DNA of 64,000 bases from Streptomyces syringium (lineage in GTDB: Bacteria; Actinomycetota; Actinomycetes; Streptomycetales; Streptomycetaceae): assembly GCF_017876625.1 (NCBI RefSeq), contig NZ_JAGIOH010000001.1, forward strand, positions 3,286,001 through 3,350,000, given 5' to 3'. The notes below the pieces were generated by a model. That model ran no database searches, was not told where the DNA came from, and saw only the letters and a list, made by a program, of their open reading frames with translations. The position numbers were made by a program, and so were the translations under genes. Shown here in pieces: positions 34,699 to 44,328 of this stretch; the first letter of the stretch is position 1, and the number at the start of each line of letters is the position of its first letter.

Positions 34699-35706
34699 CT
34701 ACTTCGCACCCTTGGAGTGTTTGACGACCTTGGTGAGCACATACCGTTTGCCGGAACCCGGCTTCCCGATCTCGTGGAAGATCCGCGGCTCCTTCTCGGT
34801 GCCACTGACGCTCCACTCGCGGGACAGTTCGCACGAGCCGATACGCAGGGAGATGCCCTGGACCGTTCCGCCGTCCTTCACCGCCGTCCAGGTCCCCGAA
34901 CCGTCGCAGTCCGTCGGCCTGTCCTTGCCCATGCCGTCCCAGACGAAATTGTCGAGCCCACGGGCGGTCGCGACCCCGTCGGGGGCAAGCTCGACCCTGC
35001 CGCCGCGGCCGTCGCTCCACATACCCGCGAGGTCCGACTTCTCCAGTCGGGGCGGCTCGTACACGCTCACCAGGCCGGTCCCGTACGCTCCCGCGCCGAG
35101 GGCGGCGGTGACGAGCCAGGCGAGTCCGCCGTACAGCGTGACCCGCCGGGCCGTCCGCGCGGAGCGGCCCTCGGGGAGCCGCCGGGACGCGGCCCGGGCG
35201 AGCACGGCACCGGGTAGCAGGGCGACGGTGAGGGCGGCCCACCACAGGAGGTACGCCAAGGGCCGGGCGAGCGAGAGGCTTCCGAGGGCCGCCACGCCGC
35301 CGAACACCGCGACCGCCACCGCCGCGACGGCCGGTACGGCCCCGAGGACCCACAGTGGCCCCTCGGCCCTTCCCGCGCGCCGCGCGGCCCGCCGCGCGAG
35401 CGCCAGCGCGGGCATCACCGCGGCCGCCGTGACGAAACCACTGATCAATACGGTCAGGAGCGCGACCACCAGCACCGCCGCGACGATCACGAGGGCGTTG
35501 CCGGGCAGCCCGTCGTGCTCCCGGGAGAGGAGCACGAGGACGGCGATCGTCCCGGCGAGGGCGGCCTCCACACAGAGGGTGGCCATCGACGCGCAGAACG
35601 CCGCGCCGAAGCCGTCCCCGCGCACCGCCTCCCGCGAGGACTCCTCGGGCGCACCGTCCGTCGTCGCCTCGTCCGGTATCGCGTCCGGTTCTGCCTGCTG
35701 TGTCAT
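34699..35706 (-). CDS. Multi-pass membrane protein with C-terminal lipocalin-like domain
   Basis: 335 residues. Five or more hydrophobic segments lie between residues about 45 and 205, followed by a soluble C-terminal domain (LEKSDLAGMWSDGRGG to HSKGAK) with alternating strands. I do not recognise a named family. ATG 35706 follows GAGAGGGG. It converges with the flavin reductase and has no regulon site, so it may be unrelated to the catabolic genes. Confidence 0.7.
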   Translation of the reverse strand: MTQQAEPDAIPDEATTDGAPEESSREAVRGDGFGAAFCASMATLCVEAALAGTIAVLVLLSREHDGLPGNALVIVAAVLVVALLTVLISGFVTAAAVMPALALARRAARRAGRAEGPLWVLGAVPAVAAVAVAVFGGVAALGSLSLARPLAYLLWWAALTVALLPGAVLARAASRRLPEGRSARTARRVTLYGGLAWLVTAALGAGAYGTGLVSVYEPPRLEKSDLAGMWSDGRGGRVELAPDGVATARGLDNFVWDGMGKDRPTDCDGSGTWTAVKDGGTVQGISLRIGSCELSREWSVSGTEKEPRIFHEIGKPGSGKRYVLTKVVKHSKGAK

Positions 35707-35809
35707 GTTCGCCCCTCTCGCCAAGAAAGATTCCTCCAGGGGCCGAAGGGTTGCGTCGCGAGTGACCCGAGAACACCCTCGGCCCCACTCCACCGCTGCG
35801 CGACAGCCG

Positions 35810-37120
35810 TCAGCCGGGCGACACGGACGCGGTCGACCGACGACGGATGACCAGGGCCATCAGTGCCGCCACCGCGCACAGCGCGCCGGAGGCGTACCAG
35901 ACGAGGTCGTACGAACCGAAGACGTCACGTGCCGCGCCGCCGAGGAAGGCGATCAGGGCCGCGCCCACCTGGTGGGAGGCGAGCACCCATCCGAAGACGA
36001 TCGCGCTGTCGTCGCCGTAGTGCTCGCGGCACAGGGCGATGGTGGGCGGGACGGTGGCGACCCAATCGAGCCCGTAGAAGACGATGAAGAAGATCATCGG
36101 TGGATGGACGGACGGGGCCAGCAGCATCGGCAGGAACATCAGGGAGACGCCGCGCAGCCCGTAGTAGACGGCGAGCAGGCGGCGCGCCTCGAAGCGGTCC
36201 GTGAACCAGCCGGAGGCGATGGTGCCGACGACGTCGAAGACGCCGATCACCGCGAGCAGACCGGCGGCAGCCGTGGTCGGCATGCCGTGGTCGTGGGCGG
36301 CGGGCACGAAATGCGTCTTGACCAGCCCGTTCGTCGAGGCGCCACAGATGGCGAAGGTGCCGGCGAGCAGCCAGAACGGGCCGGTGCGAGCCGCTGTGAG
36401 CAGCGCGGTCACCGCGCGGCGAGCTGCCCCGGCCACGGGGAGCGGCTTCGGTACGTACGTCGTGGAGCCGTACGGCGCGAGGCCCGCGTCCGCCGGATGG
36501 TCGCGCATCAGCGACAGGACGAAGGGGACGACGGCGAGGGCGACGGCGGCCACGATCGCGGCGGCGGGCCGCCAGCCGTGCCGCTCGACGATCCAGGAGA
36601 GCAGCGGCAGAAAGACCAGCTGTCCCGACGCACCGGCCGCCGTGAGGATGCCGGTGACCAGACCGCGGCGGGCGACGAACCACCGCTGGGCGACGGTCGC
36701 GGCGAACGCCAGCGCCATCGAGCCGCTGCCCAGCCCGACGAGCACTCCCCAGCACAGGACGAGCTGCCAGCTCGTCGTCATGAAGACGGTCAGGCCGGCG
36801 CCGGCCGCGATCGTGGTCAGCGCGCAGGCGACGACCTTGCGCATGCCGAAACGGTCCATCAGTGCGGCGGCGAAGGGGGCGGTGAGCCCGTAGAGGGCCA
36901 GATTGACGGAGACCGCGAAGCCGATCGTTCCCCGCGACCACCCGAACTCCGTGTGCAACGGCTCGATCAGCAGACCGGGGAGGGAGGCGAAGCCGGCCGC
37001 ACCGATGATCGTCACGAAGGACACGGCGGCGACGAACCAGGCCCGGTGGACGCGCGACCGGCCGCCGGGACGCGTGGATCCACCGTCTGACGAAGCGGGG
37101 AGTTCGGTTGTCTGGGTCAC
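35810..37120 (-). CDS. MFS transporter
   Basis: 436 residues with 12 predicted membrane segments. The motif A region between segments 2 and 3 is AALMDRFGMRKVVA. The sequence resembles the OFA/monocarboxylate branch, taking up or exporting organic acids. The GTG at 37120 is the only plausible start near the first segment. It could import a pathway substrate, but it lacks a CTGACG palindrome, so that link is weak. It is divergent from the GlxA regulator. Confidence 0.83.
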   Translation of the reverse strand: MTQTTELPASSDGGSTRPGGRSRVHRAWFVAAVSFVTIIGAAGFASLPGLLIEPLHTEFGWSRGTIGFAVSVNLALYGLTAPFAAALMDRFGMRKVVACALTTIAAGAGLTVFMTTSWQLVLCWGVLVGLGSGSMALAFAATVAQRWFVARRGLVTGILTAAGASGQLVFLPLLSWIVERHGWRPAAAIVAAVALAVVPFVLSLMRDHPADAGLAPYGSTTYVPKPLPVAGAARRAVTALLTAARTGPFWLLAGTFAICGASTNGLVKTHFVPAAHDHGMPTTAAAGLLAVIGVFDVVGTIASGWFTDRFEARRLLAVYYGLRGVSLMFLPMLLAPSVHPPMIFFIVFYGLDWVATVPPTIALCREHYGDDSAIVFGWVLASHQVGAALIAFLGGAARDVFGSYDLVWYASGALCAVAALMALVIRRRSTASVSPG

Positions 37121-37253
37121 GTCATCAGGATCGAGCGCGCCGTCCCCTCGGATCGAGTGGCCCGGATGACACCTGCCGCAAGGATCGGGTCATCACTTCT
37201 GCCCGGGGAGCGAAGACGGCCTCTGGCCGTAAGGAGCGCGATGGGCGGTAAAC

Positions 37254-37276
37254 CCCCGCCGGTGCATCCGGCGGGG
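37254..37276 (+). promoter_or_regulatory. Perfect stem-loop in the MFS-GlxA gap
   Basis: ccccgccgg and ccggcgggg form a 9-bp stem with a 5-base loop, about 80 bases before the regulator's ATG. It could be a leader hairpin; function unknown. Confidence 0.45.
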
Positions 37277-37356
37277 TGTCGGGAATGCGCCGGTCCGCGG
37301 AAGCCTTGTCAGTCAGGGGCAGGGCCGATCGGGAACGGGACGAGGGGCGTAGGAGC

Positions 37357-38457
37357 ATGTCGCAGACCACGGAAACGGATACCGCCGACCGTCCCGGTGC
37401 CTCCTTCGGTGAGCGTGGGCGCGCATCCGGCGCGAGTTCCCGGGCGCCCGGGAGCACCGAGGCACCCGCCGGTGGCAGGCCGCACCGGGTCGTCGTCCTG
37501 GCTCTGGACGGTGTGATCCCTTTCGAACTCAGCATTCCTTTCCGCATCTTCGGCAGGGCCCGCACCACCGCCCATGAGCCGCTCTACGAGATCGTGACGG
37601 CCGCGCTCGCTCCCGGACCGGTGCGCACCGACGCGGATTTCTCGATCACCGTCGACCAGGGCCCCGAGGCTCTCGCCGAGGCGGACACCGTCGTCATACC
37701 CGCCTCCTACCGGCTCGGCCCGGCCTATACCGAGGGGCGGCTCACCGACGACCTGGCCGCCGCCCTCGCCGGCATCCGACCCGGCACCCGCATGGTGTCC
37801 ATCTGCACGGGCTCGTATGTCCTCGCCGCCGCCGGACTGCTCGACGGCCGGCCGGCCACCACGCACTGGAGCAGTACCGAACACTTCCAGCGGCTTTTCC
37901 CGGCGGTCCGGGTGGACGCCGACGTCCTCTTCATCGATGACGGCGACGTGCTGACGTCGGCGGGCGTCGCCTCCGGCATCGACCTGTGCCTGCACATGGT
38001 GCGCCGCGACCACGGCACCGCCGTGGCGAACGAGGTCGCCCGGCTCAGCGTCGTGCCGCCGCACCGCGACGGCGGCCAGGCCCAGTACATCCAGCGGCCC
38101 GTGCCCGAGCCGCAGTTCGCCACGACGACGGGGGCCCGCGCCTGGGCGCTGGCCCGGTTGCACCAGCCGATTCAGCTGCGCGACATGGCCGCGCAGGAGG
38201 CGATGAGCGTGCGGACCTTCACGCGCCGTTTCCGTGAGGAGGTCGGCATCAGCCCCGGACAGTGGCTGACACAACAGCGAGTGGAACGCGCACGGCATCT
38301 GCTGGAGGACAGCGACCTCTCCGTGGACCAGGTGGCGCGGGACGCGGGCTTCGGAACGGCCTCGTCCATGCGACAGCACCTGCAGGCGGCGCTCGGTGTC
38401 TCGCCGACGGTCTACCGGCGCACGTTCCGGGCGGCGCCCGTGAGCGCCCGTCGCTGA
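37357..38457 (+). CDS. GlxA family (DJ-1/PfpI-AraC) transcriptional regulator
   Basis: 366 residues. An N-terminal DJ-1/PfpI-like domain (about 45-215) has SICTGSYVLAAAG with Cys near 149. The C-terminal AraC-type double HTH (about 265-360) has MSVRTFTRRFREEVGISPGQWLTQQRVERARHLL and VARDAGFGTASSMRQHL. GlxA-type regulators control amine, amino-acid or acid metabolism. ATG 37357 has AGGAG two bases closer than usual. It is likely to control the divergent MFS gene. Confidence 0.86.
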   Translation: MSQTTETDTADRPGASFGERGRASGASSRAPGSTEAPAGGRPHRVVVLALDGVIPFELSIPFRIFGRARTTAHEPLYEIVTAALAPGPVRTDADFSITVDQGPEALAEADTVVIPASYRLGPAYTEGRLTDDLAAALAGIRPGTRMVSICTGSYVLAAAGLLDGRPATTHWSSTEHFQRLFPAVRVDADVLFIDDGDVLTSAGVASGIDLCLHMVRRDHGTAVANEVARLSVVPPHRDGGQAQYIQRPVPEPQFATTTGARAWALARLHQPIQLRDMAAQEAMSVRTFTRRFREEVGISPGQWLTQQRVERARHLLEDSDLSVDQVARDAGFGTASSMRQHLQAALGVSPTVYRRTFRAAPVSARR

Positions 38458-38504
38458 CGGCACCTGGCGGAGGCGGGCACCAGGGTAAGGAGGCAGCCGC
38501 CCGG

Positions 38505-39578
38505 TCAGCGGGAGAAGGTCAGAACACCGCGTGCGATACGGCCGTGTCGCGCGTCGTCCGCCGCGTCGGCGAAATCCTCCACCGGGTAGGTCCTGCTGAC
38601 GAGTTCGTCCAACAGCAGGCGCCCCTCGCGATACAGGCGGGCGTATAGGGCGATGTCCCGCTGAGGCCGTGACGAACCGTAGCGGCAGCCGAGAATCGTC
38701 TTGTCGAGGTACAGGGACGAGACGAGGAAGGCCGCTTCGGCGTCGGCGGGCGGCACCCCGAGCAGGATCGCTTGGCCGTGCCGGTCGAGCAGGTCGATCG
38801 CCTGCCGGACGAGCCGGGTGTCGCCGACGCACTCGAAGGCGTGGTCGGCTCCTCTCGGGAGGACCTCCCGTACGGCCTCGGAGGTGTCGGGGGCGGCGGC
38901 CGCGTCGATGAAGTGGGTGGCTCCGAACTGCCGGGCGGTCGGTTCCTTGGCCGGGTTCGCGTCGACGGCGACAACGGTCGAGGCCCCCGCGAGCCGTGCC
39001 CCTTGCAGGACGTTGAGCCCGATGCCGCCCGTGCCGATGACGAGCACCGAGTCGCCTTGGGCCACCTTCGCGCGGTTGAGGACGGCCCCGACCCCGGTCA
39101 GCACGCCGCAGCCGATGAGGGCCGCGGACGTCAGCGGCACATCGGGGGGAATCCTGACCGCTTGGACCGCTTTGACGACCGTGTACTCCGCGAAGGCCGA
39201 GTTGGAGGCGAACTGGAACAGTTTCTCGCGGCCGCGCGAGAACGGCCTGCCGGGCATGCCGATGGACCTGCGGCACATGGTCGGCCGTCCCCGGTCGCAG
39301 TCGGCGCAGGTGCCGCAGTTGGCCAGCGTGGACAAAGCGACGTGGTCACCGGGCGCGACGTGTGCGACGCCCGCCCCGACCGCCTCGACGACGCCCGCCC
39401 CTTCGTGCCCGAGAACGACCGGGACCGGGAAGGGAATGACCCCGTCGATGACCGACAGGTCGCTGTGGCAGAGCCCGGCGGCGGTGACGGCGACCAGGAC
39501 CTCACCGGGCCCGGGGGCACGTACCTCCAGGTCGTCGACGACGCGGGACCGCTTGCCGTCGAAGATGACGCCTCGCAT
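38505..39578 (-). CDS. Zinc-dependent medium-chain alcohol dehydrogenase (MDR)
   Basis: 357 residues with the catalytic zinc site GLCHSDLSVIDG, GHEGAGVVEAVG and a structural zinc loop CGTCADCDRGRPTMC. The Rossmann motif is VLVIGTGGIGLNVLQ. This is the actinobacterial Zn-ADH type (often NAD- or NDMA-linked). It oxidises an alcohol to an aldehyde, with the ALDH at 39677 acting next. ATG 39578 is the start. It lies 98 bases downstream of the ALDH gene and is probably the last of a four-gene operon under site 9. Confidence 0.9.
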   Translation of the reverse strand: MRGVIFDGKRSRVVDDLEVRAPGPGEVLVAVTAAGLCHSDLSVIDGVIPFPVPVVLGHEGAGVVEAVGAGVAHVAPGDHVALSTLANCGTCADCDRGRPTMCRRSIGMPGRPFSRGREKLFQFASNSAFAEYTVVKAVQAVRIPPDVPLTSAALIGCGVLTGVGAVLNRAKVAQGDSVLVIGTGGIGLNVLQGARLAGASTVVAVDANPAKEPTARQFGATHFIDAAAAPDTSEAVREVLPRGADHAFECVGDTRLVRQAIDLLDRHGQAILLGVPPADAEAAFLVSSLYLDKTILGCRYGSSRPQRDIALYARLYREGRLLLDELVSRTYPVEDFADAADDARHGRIARGVLTFSR

Positions 39579-39676
39579 GGCTGATGTCCTCTCGGAAAGC
39601 GGTACGGGCTGAAGCGACTGCGCGGCCGTCCCGGGGCAGTCCCGTCAGGAGGAGCCGTCCAGGAGGGGCCGTCCCA

Positions 39677-41140
39677 TCAGGAGGACCAGACGACGGACTG
39701 GAGTTCGCTGTACGCGTGCAGCCCGAAGGAACCACCGTCGCGGCCGATACCGCTGTCCTTGAAGCCGCCGAAGGGGGTCTCGGGATGGCGCTGGGCCGTG
39801 TTGATGCCGACGTTTCCGCTGCGCAGCCGGCCTGCGAGGGCCCAGGCCCGGCCGGTATCGGTGCTGAAGACGTAGTCGTACAGACCGTAGGAGGTGCCGT
39901 TGGCGATGCGGACCGCCTCCTCCTCGTCGTCGAACGGGATGACGGCGACGACCGGGCCGAAGAGTTCCTCCCGGGCGACGGTCATGTCGGGCGTGACATC
40001 GGCGATGAGGGTGGGCGCGACGTAGAAACCGGGCCGGAGGCCGGGCCGGGATCCGCCGGTGACGATGCGGGCGCCCTGGTCACGGGCGCCGGCGATGTAC
40101 TCCTCGACACGGTCGCGCTGCGCGGCGGAGATCAGCGGGCCGACGACGGTGGAGTTATCCACAGGGTTACCGACCGTCAGCGAGCGGGCGTAATGTGTGA
40201 GGCCGGTGACGACCTTCTCGTACATCGACCGATGGACGAGCACGCGGGTCGGCGCCGTGCAGACCTGCCCGCTGTGGAAGGACCAGACCGAACCGACCGC
40301 CCCGATCGCCGACGTGGCCGTTGCGTCGTCGGCGTCAGCCAGGACGATGGCAGCGCCCTTGCCACCCAGCTCCATCAGGGTGCGCTTCATCGACCTCCCC
40401 GCGGTCTCGGCGATCTTCTTTCCCACCTCGGTGGAGCCGGTGAAGCTCACCATGTCGACCTCGGCGTGGGCCACCAGCGCTTCCCCCGCGGCAGGACCCG
40501 AGCCGGTGACGACGTTGAAGACGCCGTCCGGAAGTCCGGCCTCCTGGAACAGCGGGCCCAGCTCGAGACAGCCGAGCGGGTCCTGCGGGGCCGGCTTGGA
40601 GACGACCGTATTACCCATGGCCAGGGCCGGAGCGGCCTTGCCCGCGAGATTGACGACCGGGAAGTTGTAGGAGGTGATGCAGCCGACGACGCCCACCGGG
40701 CGACGGACCGCGGCGGCGCCGATCAGGCCGCCGGGGGCGAGCGCGCTGGCCTTGACGGCCCGCGGCCCGAGGGGGACGACATCCGGTTCCACCGCACCCC
40801 GCGCGTAGCGGCGGAAGCGGTCGACGGCCGGGGTCACTTGCAGGGTCGAGGCGACGCGACGTGTCGCGCCCGTCTCCGCCTGGAGGAGAGTCGCCAGCTC
40901 CCCTCCGCGTTCGATGAGCAGATCCGCTATCCGGTCCAGCACGGCTGCGCGCTCGCGCGGATCCGTACGGGACCAGCCGTCTTGGGCGGCCCGCGCGGCG
41001 GTCACGGCATCGGCGACTTCGGCGGGAGTCGCCTCCGGGGCCTCCCCGACGACCTGTTCGGTCGCCGGATTGACAACTGGATAGTGCCCCTTTTCCGGCG
41101 TACGCCAGGCGCCGTTGATCCAGTGCCCGTATGCCGTCAT
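39677..41140 (-). CDS. Aldehyde dehydrogenase family protein
   Basis: 487 residues. The family motifs are SYNFPVVNLAGK, the FTGSTEVGKKIAE NAD site, LMELGGKGAAIVLADADD (Glu), and a catalytic Cys in SFHSGQVCTAPTRVLVH. The C-terminal REELFGPVVAVIPFD is also present. It oxidises an aldehyde to an acid with NAD(P)+. The start overlaps the upstream acyl-CoA dehydrogenase's stop (ATGA), so the genes are coupled. The two steps with the ADH downstream suggest oxidation of a terminal alcohol. Confidence 0.9.
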   Translation of the reverse strand: MTAYGHWINGAWRTPEKGHYPVVNPATEQVVGEAPEATPAEVADAVTAARAAQDGWSRTDPRERAAVLDRIADLLIERGGELATLLQAETGATRRVASTLQVTPAVDRFRRYARGAVEPDVVPLGPRAVKASALAPGGLIGAAAVRRPVGVVGCITSYNFPVVNLAGKAAPALAMGNTVVSKPAPQDPLGCLELGPLFQEAGLPDGVFNVVTGSGPAAGEALVAHAEVDMVSFTGSTEVGKKIAETAGRSMKRTLMELGGKGAAIVLADADDATATSAIGAVGSVWSFHSGQVCTAPTRVLVHRSMYEKVVTGLTHYARSLTVGNPVDNSTVVGPLISAAQRDRVEEYIAGARDQGARIVTGGSRPGLRPGFYVAPTLIADVTPDMTVAREELFGPVVAVIPFDDEEEAVRIANGTSYGLYDYVFSTDTGRAWALAGRLRSGNVGINTAQRHPETPFGGFKDSGIGRDGGSFGLHAYSELQSVVWSS

Positions 41141-42300
41141 GGACGGAACTCCTTCGGCAGGCCGAGGACGCGCTCGGCGATGATGGTGCGCTGGATCTCG
41201 TCCGAGCCGCCGTAAATGGTGTCGGCGCGCGAGAAGAGGAACTGCCGCTGGGCTGCGTCCAGTTCATAAGGGTGATCGGTCCGCCAGTCGTCCGGGGCGA
41301 CCGTGGCGTCCGCGCCCCGTACCCGCATGGCCAGTTCACCGAGGGACCGGTGCCAGCCTCCCCACAGCAGTTTCGCGACACTGGGCGCCCCCGGATCCGA
41401 TACCCCGCCCAGCGTCCGCAGGGCGTTCCACCTCATGGCCTGCAAGGCGGCCCACTGCCCCACGAGTCGGTCGCGCTCGACCGGCTCCGCCGCGGCACCG
41501 GTCTCCAGGGCGAGTTGGACCACACGTGTCAGCTCGGCGGCGAAGCCGATCTGCTGGACGAGTGTGGAGACGCCGCGCTCCCTGGCGAGGAGGCCCATGG
41601 CGACCCGCCAGCCGTTCCCCTCGCCGCCGACCAGGTGATCGGCTGCGGCCACCGCGCCCTCGAAGAACACTTCGTTGAAATCGGCCGACCCCGACATCTG
41701 CCGGATCGGCCGGACATCGATCCGGCCGGGCTGGTCCATCGGCACCAGCAGAAAGGAGAGCCCGTGGTGGCGCTGCGACCCTTCGGTGGTACGGGCCAGG
41801 ACGAAGCACCAGTCCGCCTCGTGGGCGAGCGAGGTCCAGATCTTCTGCCCGGTGATCCGATACGTTCCGCTGCCCTCGTCCCGGACGGCGGCGGTGCGCA
41901 CCGAGGCGAGGTCCGATCCCGCACCGGGCTCGCTGTAGCCCTGGCACCAGAGTTCCTCGCCGCGGGCGATGGCGGGGAGAAACCGGGCGCGCTGGGCGTC
42001 GTCGCCGTGGGCGAGGAGCGTGGGGGCCAGGAGGTTCTCACCGATGTGGCCGACCCGCGCGGGGGCCTGGGCGCGGGCGTACTCCTCCGCCCACACGACC
42101 TGTTCGGTCACCGTCGCGGCCCGGTTGCCGAAGCGGCCACGGTTACGGTCCCAGCCGAGGCCGATCCAGCCGTCCGCGCCCAGCTCGCGCTCCCAGGCCC
42201 GGCCGGAGACCCGGTCCGGTCCCCCGGCGAGGTGTGCGGCGAGCCAAGCCCGGGCGGTCTTCCGGAACGACTCGTCCTCCGGACCGAATGCGAAATCCAC
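41137..42300 (-). CDS. Acyl-CoA dehydrogenase (large-subunit type)
   Basis: 387 residues, full ACAD fold. N-terminal helical domain, WCQGYSEPGAGSDLASVRT (flavin side), KIWTSLAHEADWCFVLART, and C-terminal RADTIYGGSDEIQRTIIAERVLGLPKE. It resembles the FadE29-like member of heterotetrameric ACADs. It has no adjacent small-subunit gene, so its partner may be 26818 under the same regulon. ATG 42300 has AGGGCAGGCGTGG upstream. Second gene of the site-9 operon. Confidence 0.88.
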   Translation of the reverse strand: MDFAFGPEDESFRKTARAWLAAHLAGGPDRVSGRAWERELGADGWIGLGWDRNRGRFGNRAATVTEQVVWAEEYARAQAPARVGHIGENLLAPTLLAHGDDAQRARFLPAIARGEELWCQGYSEPGAGSDLASVRTAAVRDEGSGTYRITGQKIWTSLAHEADWCFVLARTTEGSQRHHGLSFLLVPMDQPGRIDVRPIRQMSGSADFNEVFFEGAVAAADHLVGGEGNGWRVAMGLLARERGVSTLVQQIGFAAELTRVVQLALETGAAAEPVERDRLVGQWAALQAMRWNALRTLGGVSDPGAPSVAKLLWGGWHRSLGELAMRVRGADATVAPDDWRTDHPYELDAAQRQFLFSRADTIYGGSDEIQRTIIAERVLGLPKEFRP

Positions 42301-42348
42301 GCCTGCCCTCTCCCCTCGCCGACACCTTGATCCGAAATCCCGGGGCGG

Positions 42349-43260
42349 TCACGCGTTCGGACGAGCCTTGGCCGCGGCCGCCTTCGCCATGGCCTCCAGC
42401 CGGGCCAGCATGGGCATCGGGTCCGTACCGACCGTTCCCGGCAGGACGTCGGCGATCCGCTGAGGGGTCCAGCCTCCCTCCGCGTGAGCCGCGCGCAGTT
42501 CTCGCGGTTGCGCCCAGACGGCGATCTTCGGGCCGGCCACCGTGTAGACTTGGCCGGTGATGCCCTCGTCCCGGGCCCGCTCGCTGAGCAGATAGACGAC
42601 CAGCGGTGCCACGTCCTCGGGCTCACCGATCTCCGTCAGCTCCGTCGGGACGTTCGCGGACATCCGCGTACGGGCCACGGGGGCCACGCAGTTGGCCGTG
42701 ACCCCGTATTTGTGCAGACCCAGTGCGGCGCTGCGGACGAGCGAGATGACACCGCCCTTGGCTGCGGAGTAGTTGGCCTGCGAGACGCTGCCCTGGTGAT
42801 TGCCGCTGGTGAATCCGATGAGGGTGCCGCTGCCCTGCCTGCGCATCAGCGCGGAGGCGGCCCGGAAGACGGTGAAGGTCCCCTTCAGGTGGGTGGCGAC
42901 GACCGGGTCCCACTCCTCCTCGGTCATATTGAAGAGCATCCGCTCCCGCAGGATCCCTGCCACGCAGACGACGCCGTCGAGCCGCCCGTACCGCGCCAGC
43001 GCGGTGTCGACGATCCGCTGCCCCCCGGCCATGGTCGACACGTCGTCCGCCAGGGCGGTCGCCTCGCCACCCGCCTTCTCGATCTCCTCGGCCACAGCGG
43101 CCGCGACGGTACTGGTCGGCTCACCGCCGTCGATGGAGACGCCGTAGTCGTTGACGACGACCTTCGCCCCCTCGACGGCACAGGCCAGGGCGACCGCCCG
43201 GCCGATTCCCCGTCCGGCTCCGGTGACGGCGACCACCTTGCCCGCCAAGAAGTTCCCCAT
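42349..43260 (-). CDS. SDR family 3-hydroxyacyl-type dehydrogenase
   Basis: 303 residues. TGAGRGIGRAVAL Rossmann motif; VVCVAGILRERM in place of the usual NNAG; catalytic SGN..YSAAKGG. A longer C-terminus resembles the multi-domain hydroxyacyl-CoA SDRs. It probably oxidises a hydroxyacyl-CoA. The palindrome at 43283 lies 22 bases upstream of the ATG at 43260. First gene of a four-gene operon: SDR, acyl-CoA dehydrogenase, ALDH, ADH. Confidence 0.87.
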   Translation of the reverse strand: MGNFLAGKVVAVTGAGRGIGRAVALACAVEGAKVVVNDYGVSIDGGEPTSTVAAAVAEEIEKAGGEATALADDVSTMAGGQRIVDTALARYGRLDGVVCVAGILRERMLFNMTEEEWDPVVATHLKGTFTVFRAASALMRRQGSGTLIGFTSGNHQGSVSQANYSAAKGGVISLVRSAALGLHKYGVTANCVAPVARTRMSANVPTELTEIGEPEDVAPLVVYLLSERARDEGITGQVYTVAGPKIAVWAQPRELRAAHAEGGWTPQRIADVLPGTVGTDPMPMLARLEAMAKAAAAKARPNA

Positions 43261-43282
43261 GGCCTGCCCCTTCCCGGAGTTT

Positions 43283-43297
43283 CTGACGGTCCGTTAG
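43283..43297. promoter_or_regulatory. CTGACG palindrome, site 9
   Basis: ctgacggtccgttag, one mismatch (T for C in the right half); 22 bases before the SDR start and 104 before the cyclase gene on the other strand. Confidence 0.7.
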
Positions 43298-43401
43298 ATT
43301 TTTGGGCAGAGCGAGCACGAGCACAAGACCCACCGCCGAAGTGGCCGCACGAAGTCCTGGCGCGGCACGGCCGACGATGTCCGACCCCGGGAAGGGCTCC
43401 C

Positions 43402-44328
43402 ATGCCACTGCCGTCCGAGTTCCACGAGATCGCCAAGCGCGTCAACAACTGGGGACGTTGGGGGGCGGCCGATGAGATCGGCACCCTCAATCTCATCACC
43501 GGCGCCGTGGTGCGCGCCGCCGCCGCGACCGTGACCACCGGCCGCCGCGTCCCTCTGGCTCTGCCGCTCCGGCAGGACGGGGTGCAGACCGGAATGATTC
43601 CCGGCAGGGTCAACCCGCTCCACACGATGGTGGCCGTCAATTGGGAGATGTTCGGGCCCGACACCATCGCCACCAGCGATGACACCGTGACCATGGGCCT
43701 CCAGGCGGGCACGCACTGGGATGCTCTCCCCCACGTCTCCCACAGCGGAAAGATCTACAACGGCCGCCCGGCGGATTCGATCACCACGCACGGCCGTGCC
43801 GCTTTCAGCGGCATCGAGAAGGCGGGGCCCGTCGCCTCGCGGGGCGTTCTGCTCGATGTCGCGCGAGCCAGGGGGACCGAGCGGCTCGACGGCGGGCACA
43901 TCGTCACCCCCGAGGACCTCGACGCGGCGGAAGAACTGGCCGGCGTCTCGGTACGGGCGGGCGATATCGTCCTGGTGCGAACGGGGCAGATTCAGCACTA
44001 TCTGGCAGGCGACAGGGAGGCGTACGCCTTTCCTTCGCCCGGGCTGTCGATTCGTACGCCGGAGTGGTTCCACGCCCGCGATGTCGCCGCCGTCGCCAAT
44101 GACACCCTGACGTTCGAGGCATTCCCACCGGAGTTCGAAAATCTATGGTTGCCCGTACACGCGCTCGACCTGGTGGAGATGGGCATGCTGCAAGGGCAGA
44201 ACTGGAATCTGGAGGAACTGTCGGAGGCATGCGCGGAGGAAAAACGCTATGCGTTCCTCCTGTCGGCGACACCCGAGCCCTTCACCGGTGGCACGGGAGC
44301 GCCGGTGGCGCCGGTGGCGGTCCTCTGA
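43402..44328 (+). CDS. Cyclase family (kynurenine-formamidase-like) hydrolase
   Basis: 308 residues. Metal-binding motif QAGTHWDALPHVSH (His and Asp near residues 102-112) and GVLLDVARARG. This family contains Mn/Zn-dependent hydrolases such as KynB, isatin hydrolase and lactone- or ring-opening enzymes. ATG 43402 follows GGGAAGGG. It is divergent from the SDR operon and may share site 9. In a catabolic setting it could open a ring or lactone, by inference only. Confidence 0.83.
   Translation: MPLPSEFHEIAKRVNNWGRWGAADEIGTLNLITGAVVRAAAATVTTGRRVPLALPLRQDGVQTGMIPGRVNPLHTMVAVNWEMFGPDTIATSDDTVTMGLQAGTHWDALPHVSHSGKIYNGRPADSITTHGRAAFSGIEKAGPVASRGVLLDVARARGTERLDGGHIVTPEDLDAAEELAGVSVRAGDIVLVRTGQIQHYLAGDREAYAFPSPGLSIRTPEWFHARDVAAVANDTLTFEAFPPEFENLWLPVHALDLVEMGMLQGQNWNLEELSEACAEEKRYAFLLSATPEPFTGGTGAPVAPVAVL

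Noticed and set aside
37081..37125. CTGACG and CATCAG half sites near the MFS start
   Set aside because: The halves are not arranged as a palindrome with a 3-bp spacer, so the MFS gene was not included in the regulon.
37157..37516. Possible short frame before the GlxA regulator
   Set aside because: A ribosome-like AAGGAG precedes ATG 37241, but the frame overlaps the regulator's N-terminus out of frame and has no coding signal beyond it; treated as chance.
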